A stretch of DNA of 64,000 nt, taken from positions 1,984,001-2,048,000 of the forward strand of contig JAXQJY010000033.1 of the NCBI GenBank assembly GCA_037042185.1, read 5' to 3'. The notes beneath the pieces are model-generated. The model saw only the letters and a program-made list of their open reading frames with translations. It was not told the origin of the DNA and ran no database searches. Below are positions 21,716 through 31,681 of the stretch, in pieces. Made by a program: the position numbers and the translations under genes. How positions within the stretch are numbered: position 1 is the stretch's first letter; each line of letters starts with the position of its first letter. The DNA is from Sordariomycetes sp. S80-01Y. Its lineage: Eukaryota; Ascomycota; Sordariomycetes.

Positions 21716-22601
21716 ATGTCCAAGCTCTCGCCTAGCCTCAAGGCGCTCATCAATGCGCCCTTTGCGCGTGGCGATCCCACTGCCGCGACATCGCGCATTA
21801 CAGAGGTCTACAAGTCCATTGCGAACGAGGCTACGAAGCACAACGTCGGTCTGAAGCCGTGGGTTACAATCTCGGTAAGTTATACTCACCAATTCCCTTC
21901 GCGGGCGACGAGCTAACACGCTCCAGTCCGCCGCAACCTTCACCCTCAACTCCCCCGAGTCCCTGGCCTCCCTCCACAGCGTCGCATCTACGAAGGGCTC
22001 CAAAGTCCAGGCTGCCGAGCTCATCCGCGAAGTCGGGCTCAAATGCATCTCTTTCAATGGCATCCCGCGGTCCATCAACTGTCTCAATGCTTTTTACGCC
22101 TCCCTCCCTGCTGATGTCAAGGCTGAGCTGGAGACAAGATCTACAAGGGCTCCCACGCCGGAGTCGCTTCCCGCAATGACGAAGCGAGGACGTGAGCTCT
22201 GGGATAGTGTCTACGCCGGATTCGAGACAAAGCTTATCGACAAGCTCGCGACTTCACACCCCGACCTCCCGGTGCATATTCTGAACAGCCATTACGCGCC
22301 TATACTGTCCGACCCTGCCGAGCGCGGGGATCTCGCCAAGACCGGCCGGATACTGACGAGTCTGATCGCCATCTCCTGCTTGAGAGCGCAGACAGGAGTT
22401 GGCCCACAAGTGCTGAGCCACGTATTTGGCTTGAGGAAGGGGGTCCAGGATGGCAGCTGGAAGAACGACGGCAAGGAGGAAACAGAAGGGGCGGAGTGGC
22501 TGGCCAGTGATGAAGGCAGCGAGTGGATCTTGAAGAAGGTGGATGAGATCTCGGAAGCGTTGGGTGGCGGTAACTTTGCGAGGCCAGGCCCGAAGCTGTA
22601 A
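21716..22601 (+). CDS. AhpD-like (carboxymuconolactone-decarboxylase fold) protein
   Basis: Two exons, 21716..21874 and 21927..22601, with intron 21875..21926 (GTAAGT...CCAG, branch GCTAAC), giving 277 aa. The protein is helical. The central part, KCISFNGIPRSINCLNAFYASL, matches fungal proteins placed in the AhpD-like superfamily, where a helical bundle houses redox or catalytic residues. Bacterial AhpD has a CxxC pair; here only scattered cysteines (KCISF, INCLN) are seen, so a reductase activity is not supported. The C-terminus carries a conserved-looking segment WILKKVDEISEALGGGNFARPGPKL. Fungal relatives are reported as mitochondrial or uncharacterised, and I do not assign a reaction. Confidence 0.8.
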
Positions 22602-22900
22602 TGACACTACGACTGTAGATGTAGAGTACGATGTTGCCATAGAAAGCGCCGACATAAGCAAGCATTTGTCAGTTAACGGTCACTTTCCTCGGGACTAATC
22701 TAGGACGAGTCAGTCGGCATAGAAGAAGACCTCGGAAGAAGATCTCAGCTGCCTGTTGAGTTAAGGATACTAGGGAAGAGTACTGTTGGTAACTGTGCAG
22801 GTAAGTATGGGGACTTGAAGTAGCGGAGAACTCCAGGTGAAAATCATCGTCTTGGTCCATTGGCGTACAGTGATCTACATTCAACTCTAAGCTTTTAAAT

Positions 22901-24668
22901 CTATTCCATGACAGCTAGGTTCTCTGCAATCTTGAACTTTGCGTCAGTCTTTCTCTGGACCTCCTCGACCTCAACTCCAGGGGCCAACTCCGTCAAGGTG
23001 AGGGAGCCCTCCTTGCGGTCGACCTCAAAGACGCAGAGGTCTGTGATAATTGTGCTGACAACCCTTGCACCGGTCAAGGGCAGATTGCACTTCTGCACAA
23101 TCTTGGATGAACCGTCTTTGGCCACATGGTCCGTGGTGACCACTATCTTGGTCTGCTCCGGGCTCGAGACGAGATCCATGGCGCCGCCCATGCCCTTCAT
23201 GACTTTGCCCGGGATCATGTAGTTCGCAAGATCGCCGGCCGCGCTGACCTGCAGGGCACCAAGGATGGAGACGTCGACGTGTCCGCCTCGAATCATGCCG
23301 AAGGACTCGGCGCTGTCGAATGTGGCGGCGCCCGGGACCAGCGTGACCGTCTCCTTGCCGGCATTCACAATATCGGGATCCATCTCCTCTTCAGAAACTG
23401 GATACGGGCCCATGCCAAGGATGCCATTTTCCGACTGAAGCCAGACTTTTCGATCTGAAGGGAGGAATGACGGCGCGAGCGTGGGCATGCCGACGCCGAG
23501 GTTGATGTAGAAGCCTTCTTTGAGCTCTTTAGCCGCACGGCGAGCAATGCGGTTGCGACGGATCTCAGCGTCAGTTTCAGGGGTGGCATGCGCAGCATCT
23601 TCAGATTGTCTAATCTTTGGAATCTCGATCTGCTTCTTGGCAGTCGCCTGGACGATTCGATCAACAAAGATGCCCGGCAAGTCGACATCGTTGGGGTCAA
23701 TGTCGCCGATCGGCACGATGTTTTCTGCCTCGACTATCGTCAACTTGGCAGCTTTCGCCATCAAGGGCCCGAAGGCTTTGGTGGTGTATCTGAAAACGCA
23801 GTTCCCCGCCGCGTCGGCTTTCCAGACACGGATGATGGCGACATCTCCTGGGAGGGCTCTCTCCATGATGAACGTCTTACCATTGAAATCGCGGGCCTCG
23901 CGCTTGTGACCGTTGGCAACGACATTGCCGGAGCTGTCGAAGCGTACCGGGATCTCCCCCTTTTCCAGCAACGAGTCTTGTAGATATTAGCCAAATTCAT
24001 TTAGAGCAAGTTATGCGCGATTCAACATACGCGCACCAGTTGGTGTGAAGAAGGCGGGAATGCCAGCCCCGGCAGCCCTGATTCTCTCCGCTAGTGTACC
24101 CTGAGGGCAAAGTTCAATACCGATTTCTCCGGTAAGGTATTTTGTTTCAAGGGCTTTGTTGTTGCCGAGGAAGGAAATGATGAGGCGGTTGATCTGTCCG
24201 GACTTAGTGAGGCTCGACAGCCCGCCTTTGCCCTCCTTGCCCGCGTTGTTAGACACGGCTGTGAGCGAGTGTAGGGACTTCGCTCCGCGCTTGTGAAGAG
24301 CTTGGATCAGGGTCTCTGACGTGCAGTTAGCAGAGTCCCACGGGCGTATTGACGGTATATGCTGGCTTACCTGCTACTCCGCAGAGGCCGAATCCTGAGC
24401 TCAAGATGGTCGACCCGCTCTGAACATCGGCCACTGCTTCATCGGCGGACTCGTAGAGCTTTGAGCTGCCTCGCCTCTTCGCGGGGGCTTTTGGAGCGTT
24501 TGCTGACCAGACCGTCTTTGACATCCGCAGCCCTCGAGTCTGACATGTCTGGGCGCGGCCCGTTGAGGGAGCCGCGAGCTGCTGAAAGGAGTAGATAGGA
24601 GGTCGGGCATCGTGCAGAGTGACTCGCAGAATTGCCTGCGGGCGCAAGCATCTCTGCGGTCCACGCAT
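22901..24668 (-). CDS. Succinyl-CoA:3-ketoacid CoA transferase (mitochondrial)
   Basis: It transfers CoA from succinyl-CoA to acetoacetate, or in some fungi to acetate or propionate-derived acids. Three exons, 24371..24668, 24031..24315 and 22901..23976, give 552 aa; introns are 24316..24370 and 23977..24030. Residues 1 to about 50 are basic and Arg-rich without acidic runs, fitting a mitochondrial presequence. The alpha part contains [16 protein letters not shown] and FFTPTGAHS; the beta part contains [13 protein letters not shown] and the catalytic glutamate in [12 protein letters not shown]. The two subunits are fused by a linker around [21 protein letters not shown], as in the eukaryotic enzyme. 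It is divergent from an ACS-family MFS gene across a 1.35-kb promoter with two adjacent CreA-type hexamers. Confidence 0.95.
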
Positions 24669-26015
24669 GATGCAACTCCAAATATGGTGAGAGATCTTTT
24701 AGAACACGACAAGATGATGCACGGGCGCGTGATTGCAAAAGTTCACCGCTGATGATGCAACACACGTGGGTTCAGAGTCGAGCTTCAGCTTTTGGATTTA
24801 TGGAACCCGGATAGATCGGATGGCCTTTACATCGTGTGGAATTCACTACCTACTTATCCAGAACACTGCTGACTGCCCGTGACGAAGGATAAGGTAGAAG
24901 ATTTGAGCGCCATCTCGTCGGCGATGAGGGCTTCGGCGTTCAAACTGAGCCCCGACGGGAAGATTTCAAGATGCCCAGCTGGACCCCTGTCGCCGGAGAA
25001 AACAGAGAAAAGAGTTGCGGGCAGTTCGGCAGAGGAAATAGAGTACGACAAGGGTCGGGTAAGCGGCACGCCTTCGGGTCTCAGATGTTGATCCCGACGA
25101 CTCGGCCGCCCACATGCTTATCTGGTACTGTTTGGATTGGACGCTCGAGCAACGGCAGCCTGCAGAGCCAGGAAGAATGGGGGAGGACAACTCCAGACTC
25201 CATGACGGCTGGGCGTGCCGCCTCTGGCCAGTGTTGATGGAGGAATATGTCGTGTGACGGCTAGCCCGCGGACCTTGCACTAGCCCCTGTTCCTTGGTCG
25301 CCCCTAGTGCTGCCTCCCAGCTGAGAGAGGGCCTCCAATATTACACACCGAGTTCGATTTCTCCTCCCCGGGCGTCAGATCAAGCGCCGCAGACCCCGCA
25401 TCCTCTCTCCACGGCTCGCACAACTAGACGCCGTGGCACCCAGACTCCCCGGTTTTGGCGACTCAACAGGCGGAGGCGGGGAGCAGTTGAGACGACTACC
25501 CCGGATTCATCGCGGAGAGGGGATCGGCGCGAGCTAATCAGAGCGGCGGCCAACGGTTCATTGTAACGCTGGCTCCGCTAACTGCTGTTGACCGTGCATT
25601 TGGGACCCCGAACCCCGACGCCTGCGAGTGCTTTTGTCTTGGGTAGTAATCTAGCGCGCGGAGGAACGTGTGGGAGTGGAACCGGGCTGCCGCCGCAAGG
25701 AAGGGAAGGGGTCTTATACGTAAAAGGTATATAGGAGTGCCGGCCATCACGCCTTGCTCGATGCGACCGTCTTTTCTTCTCTTCCTCTCCAGCGGCCCTG
25801 CAGTCTCGACAGCGTCTTCTCCCCCTGCTTCGTCCCTGACTGCTCCGTTGTGAGACATCGTCATCCATCCCGCCCCCTTTACCCCGGATCCACCGTCGCT
25901 TTAGCGCGAGTCAGCCCTTGTCGCTGTCGTCGAAAATCCACCACCATCTCCGGAGGACGCATCTTCTCAACAAAAATACTTGCTTTCCTTACCATCACAA
26001 GTCGAGATCCCAGAG
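24669..26015. promoter_or_regulatory. Divergent promoter between CoA transferase and MFS genes
   Basis: The 1.35-kb stretch has a GC-rich core. GCGGAG and GCGGGG stand directly next to each other at 25470-25481; both match the carbon-repressor consensus SYGGRG used by CreA/Cre1. The leader before the MFS start (about 25780-26010) is pyrimidine-rich. Open frames here overlap on both strands and are not supported. Confidence 0.45.
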
Positions 26016-27680
26016 ATGGCGACTATATCGGAGAAGCGCAACTCGCGCGACGAGCAGATCGACAAGGTCCACACTCATGATGACGTCGAGAAGCCTCTCC
26101 CCGAAGCTGGGGCCGAGCTCGACTACACCGGTGTTTCCAAGAAGACGGATCCAGAGGAGATCAAGCTGGTGCGGAAGCTGGATTACATGATCATGGTAGG
26201 TCAAGCGTCAAAGATTGTGAAGTGTAGGCTAATGATCTGGCAGCCCTGCTTGTGCATCATGTACTTCCTCAACTACGTCGACAGAAACGCCATCGCTCAA
26301 GCTCGTCTCAATGACCTCGAGGAGGATCTGGGCATGACCGGAAGCGATTTCAACACCGCTGTGTCTATGTACGATCCCAATCGCCGCCGTGCCGCTCTCA
26401 TTTGCTGACCAGGACCACAGTCTCTTCGTCGGATATGTTCTCATGCAGATCCCGAGTAACATGCTCATCACGCGTATCAAGCCTGGTATCTACATGAGCT
26501 CGTGGATGCTGGTCTGGGCTGTCGTGTCAGCCTGCACCGCCCTGGTCCAGAGCTTTGGCGGCATTGTTGCTGCGCGCTTTTTCCTGGGTATTACCGAGGC
26601 TCCTGTGAGTCAATCCGCTGATCCTGTTAACTCTGCGTCTGCTGACAAGCGCTCAGTTCTATCCCGGTGCGACCTACATGCTTTCCATCTTCTACACCCG
26701 CAAGGAGGTCGCCTCCCGCATCGCCCTTCTATACTGCGCCCAGATCCTCGCCACAGGCTTCTCTGGCCTCATCGCTGCCGGCGTCTTCGCCGGTCTCGAT
26801 AATGTGCGCGGTCTGGCCGGCTGGCGCTGGCTCTTCATCATCGAGGGTGCCGCCACCGCTCTCGTCGCCATCTTCGGTTTCTTCATCCTGCCCAGCACCC
26901 CTGCTGACACCCGATGGCTCAACGAACGCGAGAGGGAAATTGCTGTCAGCCGCATGAAGAAGGACCAGGTCTCCGACCACGGGGGCGAGGCTTCTGCCTG
27001 GGAGGGTCTGAAGCAAGCCTGCAAGGACAAGAGGACCTGGCTGTTCGTGCTGATGCAGAACTTCCATCTTTCCGCCTGCTCCTTCAACTCCTTCTTCCCA
27101 ACGTAAGTTTCATACCTCATCAATCTGTGTGCTTATTCTAACGTCGTCCAGTGTTGTCAACACCCTTGGCTTCAACCGCACCGTCACTCTCGTCTTGACT
27201 TGCCCACCCTTCATCTTCGCCGGCGCAGCAGGTATCCTCTTTGGATGGTCGTCTGGGCGCTTCCATGAGCGCACCTGGCATATTACGGCCGGTCTGACCA
27301 CCGCCATTGTCGGTTTCATCATCGCGTCGGCAACCCTCAACGTCCCCGCTCGTTACGTGTCCTTCTTCATCCTCGCCTCTGGCGCGTACTCAGTCAACTC
27401 CGTCATCATCGGCTGGGCGTCATCGACCCTGTCGCAGACCAAGGAGAAGAAGGCCGTCGTCCTCGCCATGACCAATGTCGGCGGACAGATTGGTTACATC
27501 TACGGCGCGTACCTGTGGCCCTCCTACGACGAGCCGCGCTATGTCATTGGTTTCAGCGCGTCGGCGGCCTTTGCCTTTGCGTCGATTGCCTGTGCATGGC
27601 TCATCCGCCACACCCTTATCAGGGAGAACAGGAGGATTCGTGCGTCGACGACCGAGCACGTTAACTTGTACGGATACTGA
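26016..27680 (+). CDS. MFS transporter, anion:cation symporter (allantoate/nicotinate permease-like) family
   Basis: Five exons, 26016..26195, 26244..26368, 26421..26604, 26657..27102 and 27152..27680, give 487 aa; all four introns are 48-52 nt. The polar N-terminus contains DYTGVSKKTDPEEIKLVRKLDYMIM, typical of the ACS family, followed by YFLNYVDRNAIAQAR in helix 1 and GYVLMQIPSNMLI. The next segments, ARFFLGITEAPFYPGATYMLS and YTRKEVASRIALLY, are also family hallmarks. Twelve helices are expected in the plasma membrane. Members take up small organic anions such as allantoate, nicotinate, pantothenate or tartrate; the substrate cannot be chosen from sequence. The tail RRIRASTTEHVNLYGY is short. 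The gene faces the CoA transferase gene. Confidence 0.92.
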
Positions 27681-28060
27681 GAGGGGCCGACGCACCGGCT
27701 GTGCGAGACCGAAGCGGATGATAGAATAGCTGAGAGTGAAATTGCAAAGATTCTGACCACCAATGGCACCCCTAGGGCTTCATGTGATATTTTAAGCCTA
27801 TACATCTCCTGCTCCAAATTGTCAACTTTCAAAGAAGGTCGTAGTGTCGAAGAGGGCTCAGCGCGTTGAGGGTGCACGTGACGGCGCGTCTCCACTGTAG
27901 GCGTGGCTACACTCCGTACTTTTGACTTGGCTGCTTCCTAGGGATCCCCTTAAATCATTTAAGAACCCAGACATCGATAACTCTGGCGTATATTGGTCGG
28001 CCAGACAGTCGCAATTCCCCGCTAAATCCACGTAGCGGATGTCGTCCGGCCATATTTTGA
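27681..28060. other. Short intergenic region
   Basis: This lies 3' of the MFS gene and 5' of the ketosamine-kinase gene. I see no element in it. Confidence 0.5.
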
Positions 28061-29293
28061 ATGACACCTGCAACCACGATGAGCAGCAACTTCAAGACAG
28101 GCGACGGCCTGGGAGATGAAGGGGCAAGACTAGATCAAGCTATGAAGCTCATCGATCCTCGGCTTATTCAATGTGATGCCCCCTCCAGAGTCTCTTGTCG
28201 GGTTCAACTAACACCGAGCCCAGCGCTCCCTCCCGGCACCCAAGTCAAGACTGTGTCACCGCACAGCACCAGTTTCTGGACACGAACAGCCCGCGTCGAT
28301 TCTGTCAAAGACGGCAAAAGCGTCCCCTATTTTCTCAAGGTTAAATCTCGTTCCAAGGTCCAACATCGAAAGGGTGACTGACGCCCACCAGTTGACGTAC
28401 GGCGAGAGAGGCCGCAACATGGTCTCGGGCGAGTTCATGGCGATGCAGCGCATACACGCCGTTAAACCTCACTTTGTCCCGCAGCCCATCCATTGGGGGT
28501 CTTATGAGAAGTTGAATGATATTCACTTCTTGCTGTGCGAGTTCCGTCAAATGCAAAATCAGTTGCCGGGCATGGAACCCTTTGCAAGGCTCATGGCAGA
28601 GCTGCATCAGGGTACGACGTCACCGAGTGGGAAATTCGGATTTGACTGCCTCACTTATCACGGAAATGTGCCTATTCATCACGGATGGCATGACTCATGG
28701 GAGCAATACTTCACGAGGACTACGCGTGCCTTACTGGAGACGGAACAGGCTGTTAGAGGTGAGAACGACACGATAAGCAATCTATCTAAGCCATTCTTTG
28801 ACAAGGTTGTACCACGGCTCCTACGGCCATTGGAGACAGGTGGCAATTTTATCAAGCCGTGTCTGATTCATGGAGACCTTTGGCACGGTAACGTTGCCGT
28901 TGATGCTCGGACCCGTGAGCCCATCATCTTTGATGCCGCCGGATTTTACGCGCACCATGAATGTGAGATTCCCGCCACCACTTCCGATATCAAGCTGCTG
29001 ACATTTCTAAAGACGAGCTCGCTGTTTGGAGGCAACCATGGAATGAAATTGGCGAGCCCTATCGACGGGCTTACTGCCAGCATATGCCCCCCTCTCAGCC
29101 AGAAGACGAGCTCGAATGGCGCGGGCTTTTGTACGCCACGCGGGTCAACATACTTGACTCGATCCTGTACAAGGATGAGGAGAATTATCGCGACATGTAG
29201 GTGTGACTTCAAGACGAAAAACGCACCACTGACCCGTGGGGCAGGCTCGTTCAAGGCATGGAAAACTTGGTGTCAAAGTACGGAGGCGAGTGA
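28061..29293 (+). CDS. Fructosamine/ketosamine-3-kinase family protein
   Basis: This family phosphorylates the sugar part of glycated proteins or amines so that the adduct falls off. Five exons, 28061..28172, 28224..28339, 28392..28962, 29013..29196 and 29245..29293, give 343 aa; introns are 48-52 nt. Key motifs are LIHGDLWHGNVAV (catalytic Asp and metal-binding Asn of the aminoglycoside-kinase-like fold), IIFDAAGFYAHHEYELAVW (the second metal-binding Asp; junction residue Tyr is made by splicing), and the C-terminal LLYATRVNILDSILY. The unspliced frame seems to run on to 29312 but loses the family sequence after HHEC, so the spliced model is preferred. A second Met at 28079 could also be the start. 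It ends 66 nt from the stop of the convergent RraA-like gene. Confidence 0.9.
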
Positions 29294-29359
29294 GGTGGAT
29301 GCTTCTCTTTAGTACAATTTCCCGGGCACTTCGTCTTCCGCAGAGCGTCCCGCAGGCGT

Positions 29360-30189
29360 CTATCTGAACTTCTTACTAGCTTCGGCAAATGTCATACCCT
29401 CGCCAATTGCCTTGGCAACCTGCGTGTCGGCGTCGACCTGCTTCTTCATGTACGGCAGCGCCTCCTCGGCCAGCTCCTTGGGCAGAACCACAACGCCGTT
29501 CATGTCAGCAATGATGTAGTCGCCTGGGTTGATGGTAATATCCTGGTCCTCGGACTGGAGCTTGACGGGCACGTTGGTGCCTGTGACCTTGACCAGCTCG
29601 GCCGGGGGAGCAGTGCCGACGTCACGGGCGAACAGCTACCATCTTGTGTCAGCTCACGGGTATAGCGAGTTCGGGTGCCACAGGGAGACGTACCGGCCAT
29701 TGCTGCTCGCGCTGCTCCTGCAGGTCTCTGAAGCGTCCGTCAACCACGGAGCCGACGGCGCCTTGGTACTTGGCTCGCAGCGTCATGAGGCCGCCGTAGC
29801 AAGCGTTGGGGATCTTTGGGCAGGAGACAAAGACCACCGCACCCTCGGGTACGGAATCGATCTGGACAGTGATCAGAACATTTGTGGCGCCCGTTGGGGT
29901 GGCTATCCTACGTAGTGAGATGATAGCTTGGGCTCAGGATCCTCGTTGCGTTGATACCTGACAGTGTACGCCGGGCCCACGATTTTGGTCTCCCCTGCTT
30001 GGCGCTCAGGGGAGTACATGGTCAGGCCTGCCAGGAAGCCGCCATTAGGCGACTTCTTGTTCTTGATCTTGCATAGAGCATCACTGACGTCGCAGCTATC
30101 AATAGTCAGTTGAAACGTACAGAAAAGGCGACTTCGTAAACTCACGTGGTGAACTCCTGCAGAGCCTTGACGATGGGATCAGAAGCCAT
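29360..30189 (-). CDS. RraA-like aldolase (HMG/CHA aldolase family)
   Basis: Four exons, 30146..30189, 29958..30095, 29694..29907 and 29360..29635, give 223 aa; introns are 50, 50 and 58 nt. Characterised relatives are metal-dependent pyruvate aldolases that split 4-hydroxy-4-methyl-2-oxoglutarate or carboxy-hydroxy-oxoadipate, or decarboxylate oxaloacetate. The diagnostic stretch GSVVDGRFRDLQE has the Arg and Asp used for substrate and metal binding; upstream are CDVSDAL and YGGLMTLRAKYQG, and downstream VPVKLQSEDQDI and PGDYIIADMNGVVVLP. The length fits the family. There is no targeting signal. It diverges from a D-2-hydroxyacid dehydrogenase 435 bp away, which suggests joint use on a 2-oxo or 2-hydroxy acid. 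RNase E regulation, the origin of the RraA name, is not expected in fungi. Confidence 0.92.
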
Positions 30190-30624
30190 GATAGCCGAGG
30201 TCGAGAGCGCCCTACACGTCTGGAAAGTGACAGTAGATGCCTTGTGACTTCTCAAGAAACGGAAGCTGCGCAACATTGGTAAGTCTCACCTTCTACAGTG
30301 AGACTACGAATCTAGAAGTAGCTTTATAACCGAGGGACTGAGGCGATGCTGTAGCTGTAGCTGTAGCTGTAGCTGTGAGAGTAAAGACGAGGCGTCCTCC
30401 GAGCGTCCGAAGCGGAGACCGAGATCGGAAGAGTCCGCGTGGGGCCACGGCCCCTCCTCTCCGCTTACAGGTGCCGGCGGAGTCGGTCCGGCCGTACGGA
30501 CTTCCCCCGTCTACGTATGGCGCCATGATCCTCCTAAATTATTTGAAAGAGTATATAAAGATCCTGGACGATGATGTAGTTGCGGAAGATATAATCATCA
30601 ATCTTCCTGCTCGCAGCCCTCATC
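30190..30624. promoter_or_regulatory. Bidirectional promoter with hexamer repeat and two TATA elements
   Basis: The 435-bp stretch serves both the RraA-like gene (minus) and the dehydrogenase gene (plus). TATATAAA at 30552-30559 lies about 70 nt before the dehydrogenase start, and TATAAA on the minus strand (30323-30328) lies about 135 nt before the RraA-like start. GCTGTA is repeated in tandem at 30348-30376 (nearly five copies). Confidence 0.55.
30348..30376. repeat. (GCTGTA)n hexanucleotide microsatellite
   Basis: There are four perfect copies of GCTGTA plus a partial fifth, about 160 nt upstream of the RraA-like start. A copy-number change here could alter spacing in the shared promoter. 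Confidence 0.9.
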
Positions 30625-31584
30625 ATGACTCAGACTATTGCCGTTTTGGATCCTTACCATAAGGACGCTGTAGCGCTCCTCAAATCAACCCCGGACATCA
30701 AAATCATCTGGCCAGATGATTCACAGAGGGCGACATGGCACGGCCAGGCAGATGGCGTAGTAATCAGGTCAACCTCCCGTCTGACGGAAGAAGACTTTGC
30801 CAAGGCAGCGCCGCGGCTCAAGGTAGTCGTCAAGCAGGGCGTCGGCGTCGACAACATTGATCTCGAAGGCGCAAAGAAGCACGGCGTAGCGGTTCACAAC
30901 ACCCCCGCCCTCAACGCAGAGGCAGTCGCCGAGCTGTCGCTTGCCCTGACGTTGAGCCTGAGCCGCAGGGTCGCCGAGTTCGACCGGAGAGCCAGGGCCG
31001 GGGAGGCCATCAACCGCGCCCAGAACCTCGGCATCAGCATCTTTGGCAAGACGGTCGGCATCGTCGGCATGGGCAACATCGGATACCAAGCAGCAAAGAA
31101 GTGGACGGGTGCCTGCAACGCCACGCTCATCGGCTACGACCCCGCCGCGCCGTCCAACGCGTGGGGTGACATCCCCCACACGCGGGCGCAGACGCTGGAG
31201 GAGCTGGTCAGGGCTGCGGACATCATCACGCTCCATGTGCCCCTTCTGCCTACCACCAGGGGGATGATCGGGGAGCGGGAGCTCGGCCTCATGAAGAAGA
31301 ATGCCATCTTAGTCAACACGGCGCGCGGCGGGCTCGTGAACGAAGCTGCCTTGCTCAAGGAGCTGAAGGCCGGCAAGATTTGGGGCGCGGTGCTGGACGC
31401 CATGGAGACGGAGCCACCGACAATCAAGGCGTACCCTGAGCTGCTGAAGCTCGACAACATCATCGTGACGCCGCATGTTGGCGGGTCGACGGAGGAGAAT
31501 CAAAGTCTGAGTGGATGTACGGCTGTGAAGAATTGCCTTGCCGTTATGAGAGGAGAAAAAGATGTCGTTGGAAAGCTTGTATAA
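30625..31584 (+). CDS. D-isomer-specific 2-hydroxyacid dehydrogenase (phosphoglycerate-dehydrogenase-like)
   Basis: Single exon, 319 aa; it should reduce a 2-oxo acid, or oxidise a D-2-hydroxy acid, with NAD(P). The Rossmann motif is GIVGMGNIGYQAA (GxGxxG at residues 148-153). Catalytic residues fit the family: Arg234 in NTARGG, a Glu at 261/263 in DAMETEPP, and His284 in VTPHVGGSTEE. The N-terminal half has KQGVGVDNIDLEGAKK and NTPALNAEAVAE, typical of phosphoglycerate dehydrogenase-like members. There is no ACT or other regulatory domain, so it is not the biosynthetic fungal SerA type. Cofactor preference is not clear. It shares its promoter with the RraA-like aldolase. Confidence 0.93.
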   Translation: MTQTIAVLDPYHKDAVALLKSTPDIKIIWPDDSQRATWHGQADGVVIRSTSRLTEEDFAKAAPRLKVVVKQGVGVDNIDLEGAKKHGVAVHNTPALNAEAVAELSLALTLSLSRRVAEFDRRARAGEAINRAQNLGISIFGKTVGIVGMGNIGYQAAKKWTGACNATLIGYDPAAPSNAWGDIPHTRAQTLEELVRAADIITLHVPLLPTTRGMIGERELGLMKKNAILVNTARGGLVNEAALLKELKAGKIWGAVLDAMETEPPTIKAYPELLKLDNIIVTPHVGGSTEENQSLSGCTAVKNCLAVMRGEKDVVGKLV

Positions 31585-31681
31585 ACCTGCAAACTATGTA
31601 CCAAAAACAGTATTATCATATGTTGTATTTCACGATACCCAACCCCCGTTTGAAAACGCCAGAAGCTAGCAGAAAATCAGC

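Noticed and set aside
28374-29312. Unspliced 312-codon version of the ketosamine kinase
   Set aside because: Family sequence is lost after HHEC in the unspliced frame and returns only when introns 28963..29012 and 29197..29244 are removed.
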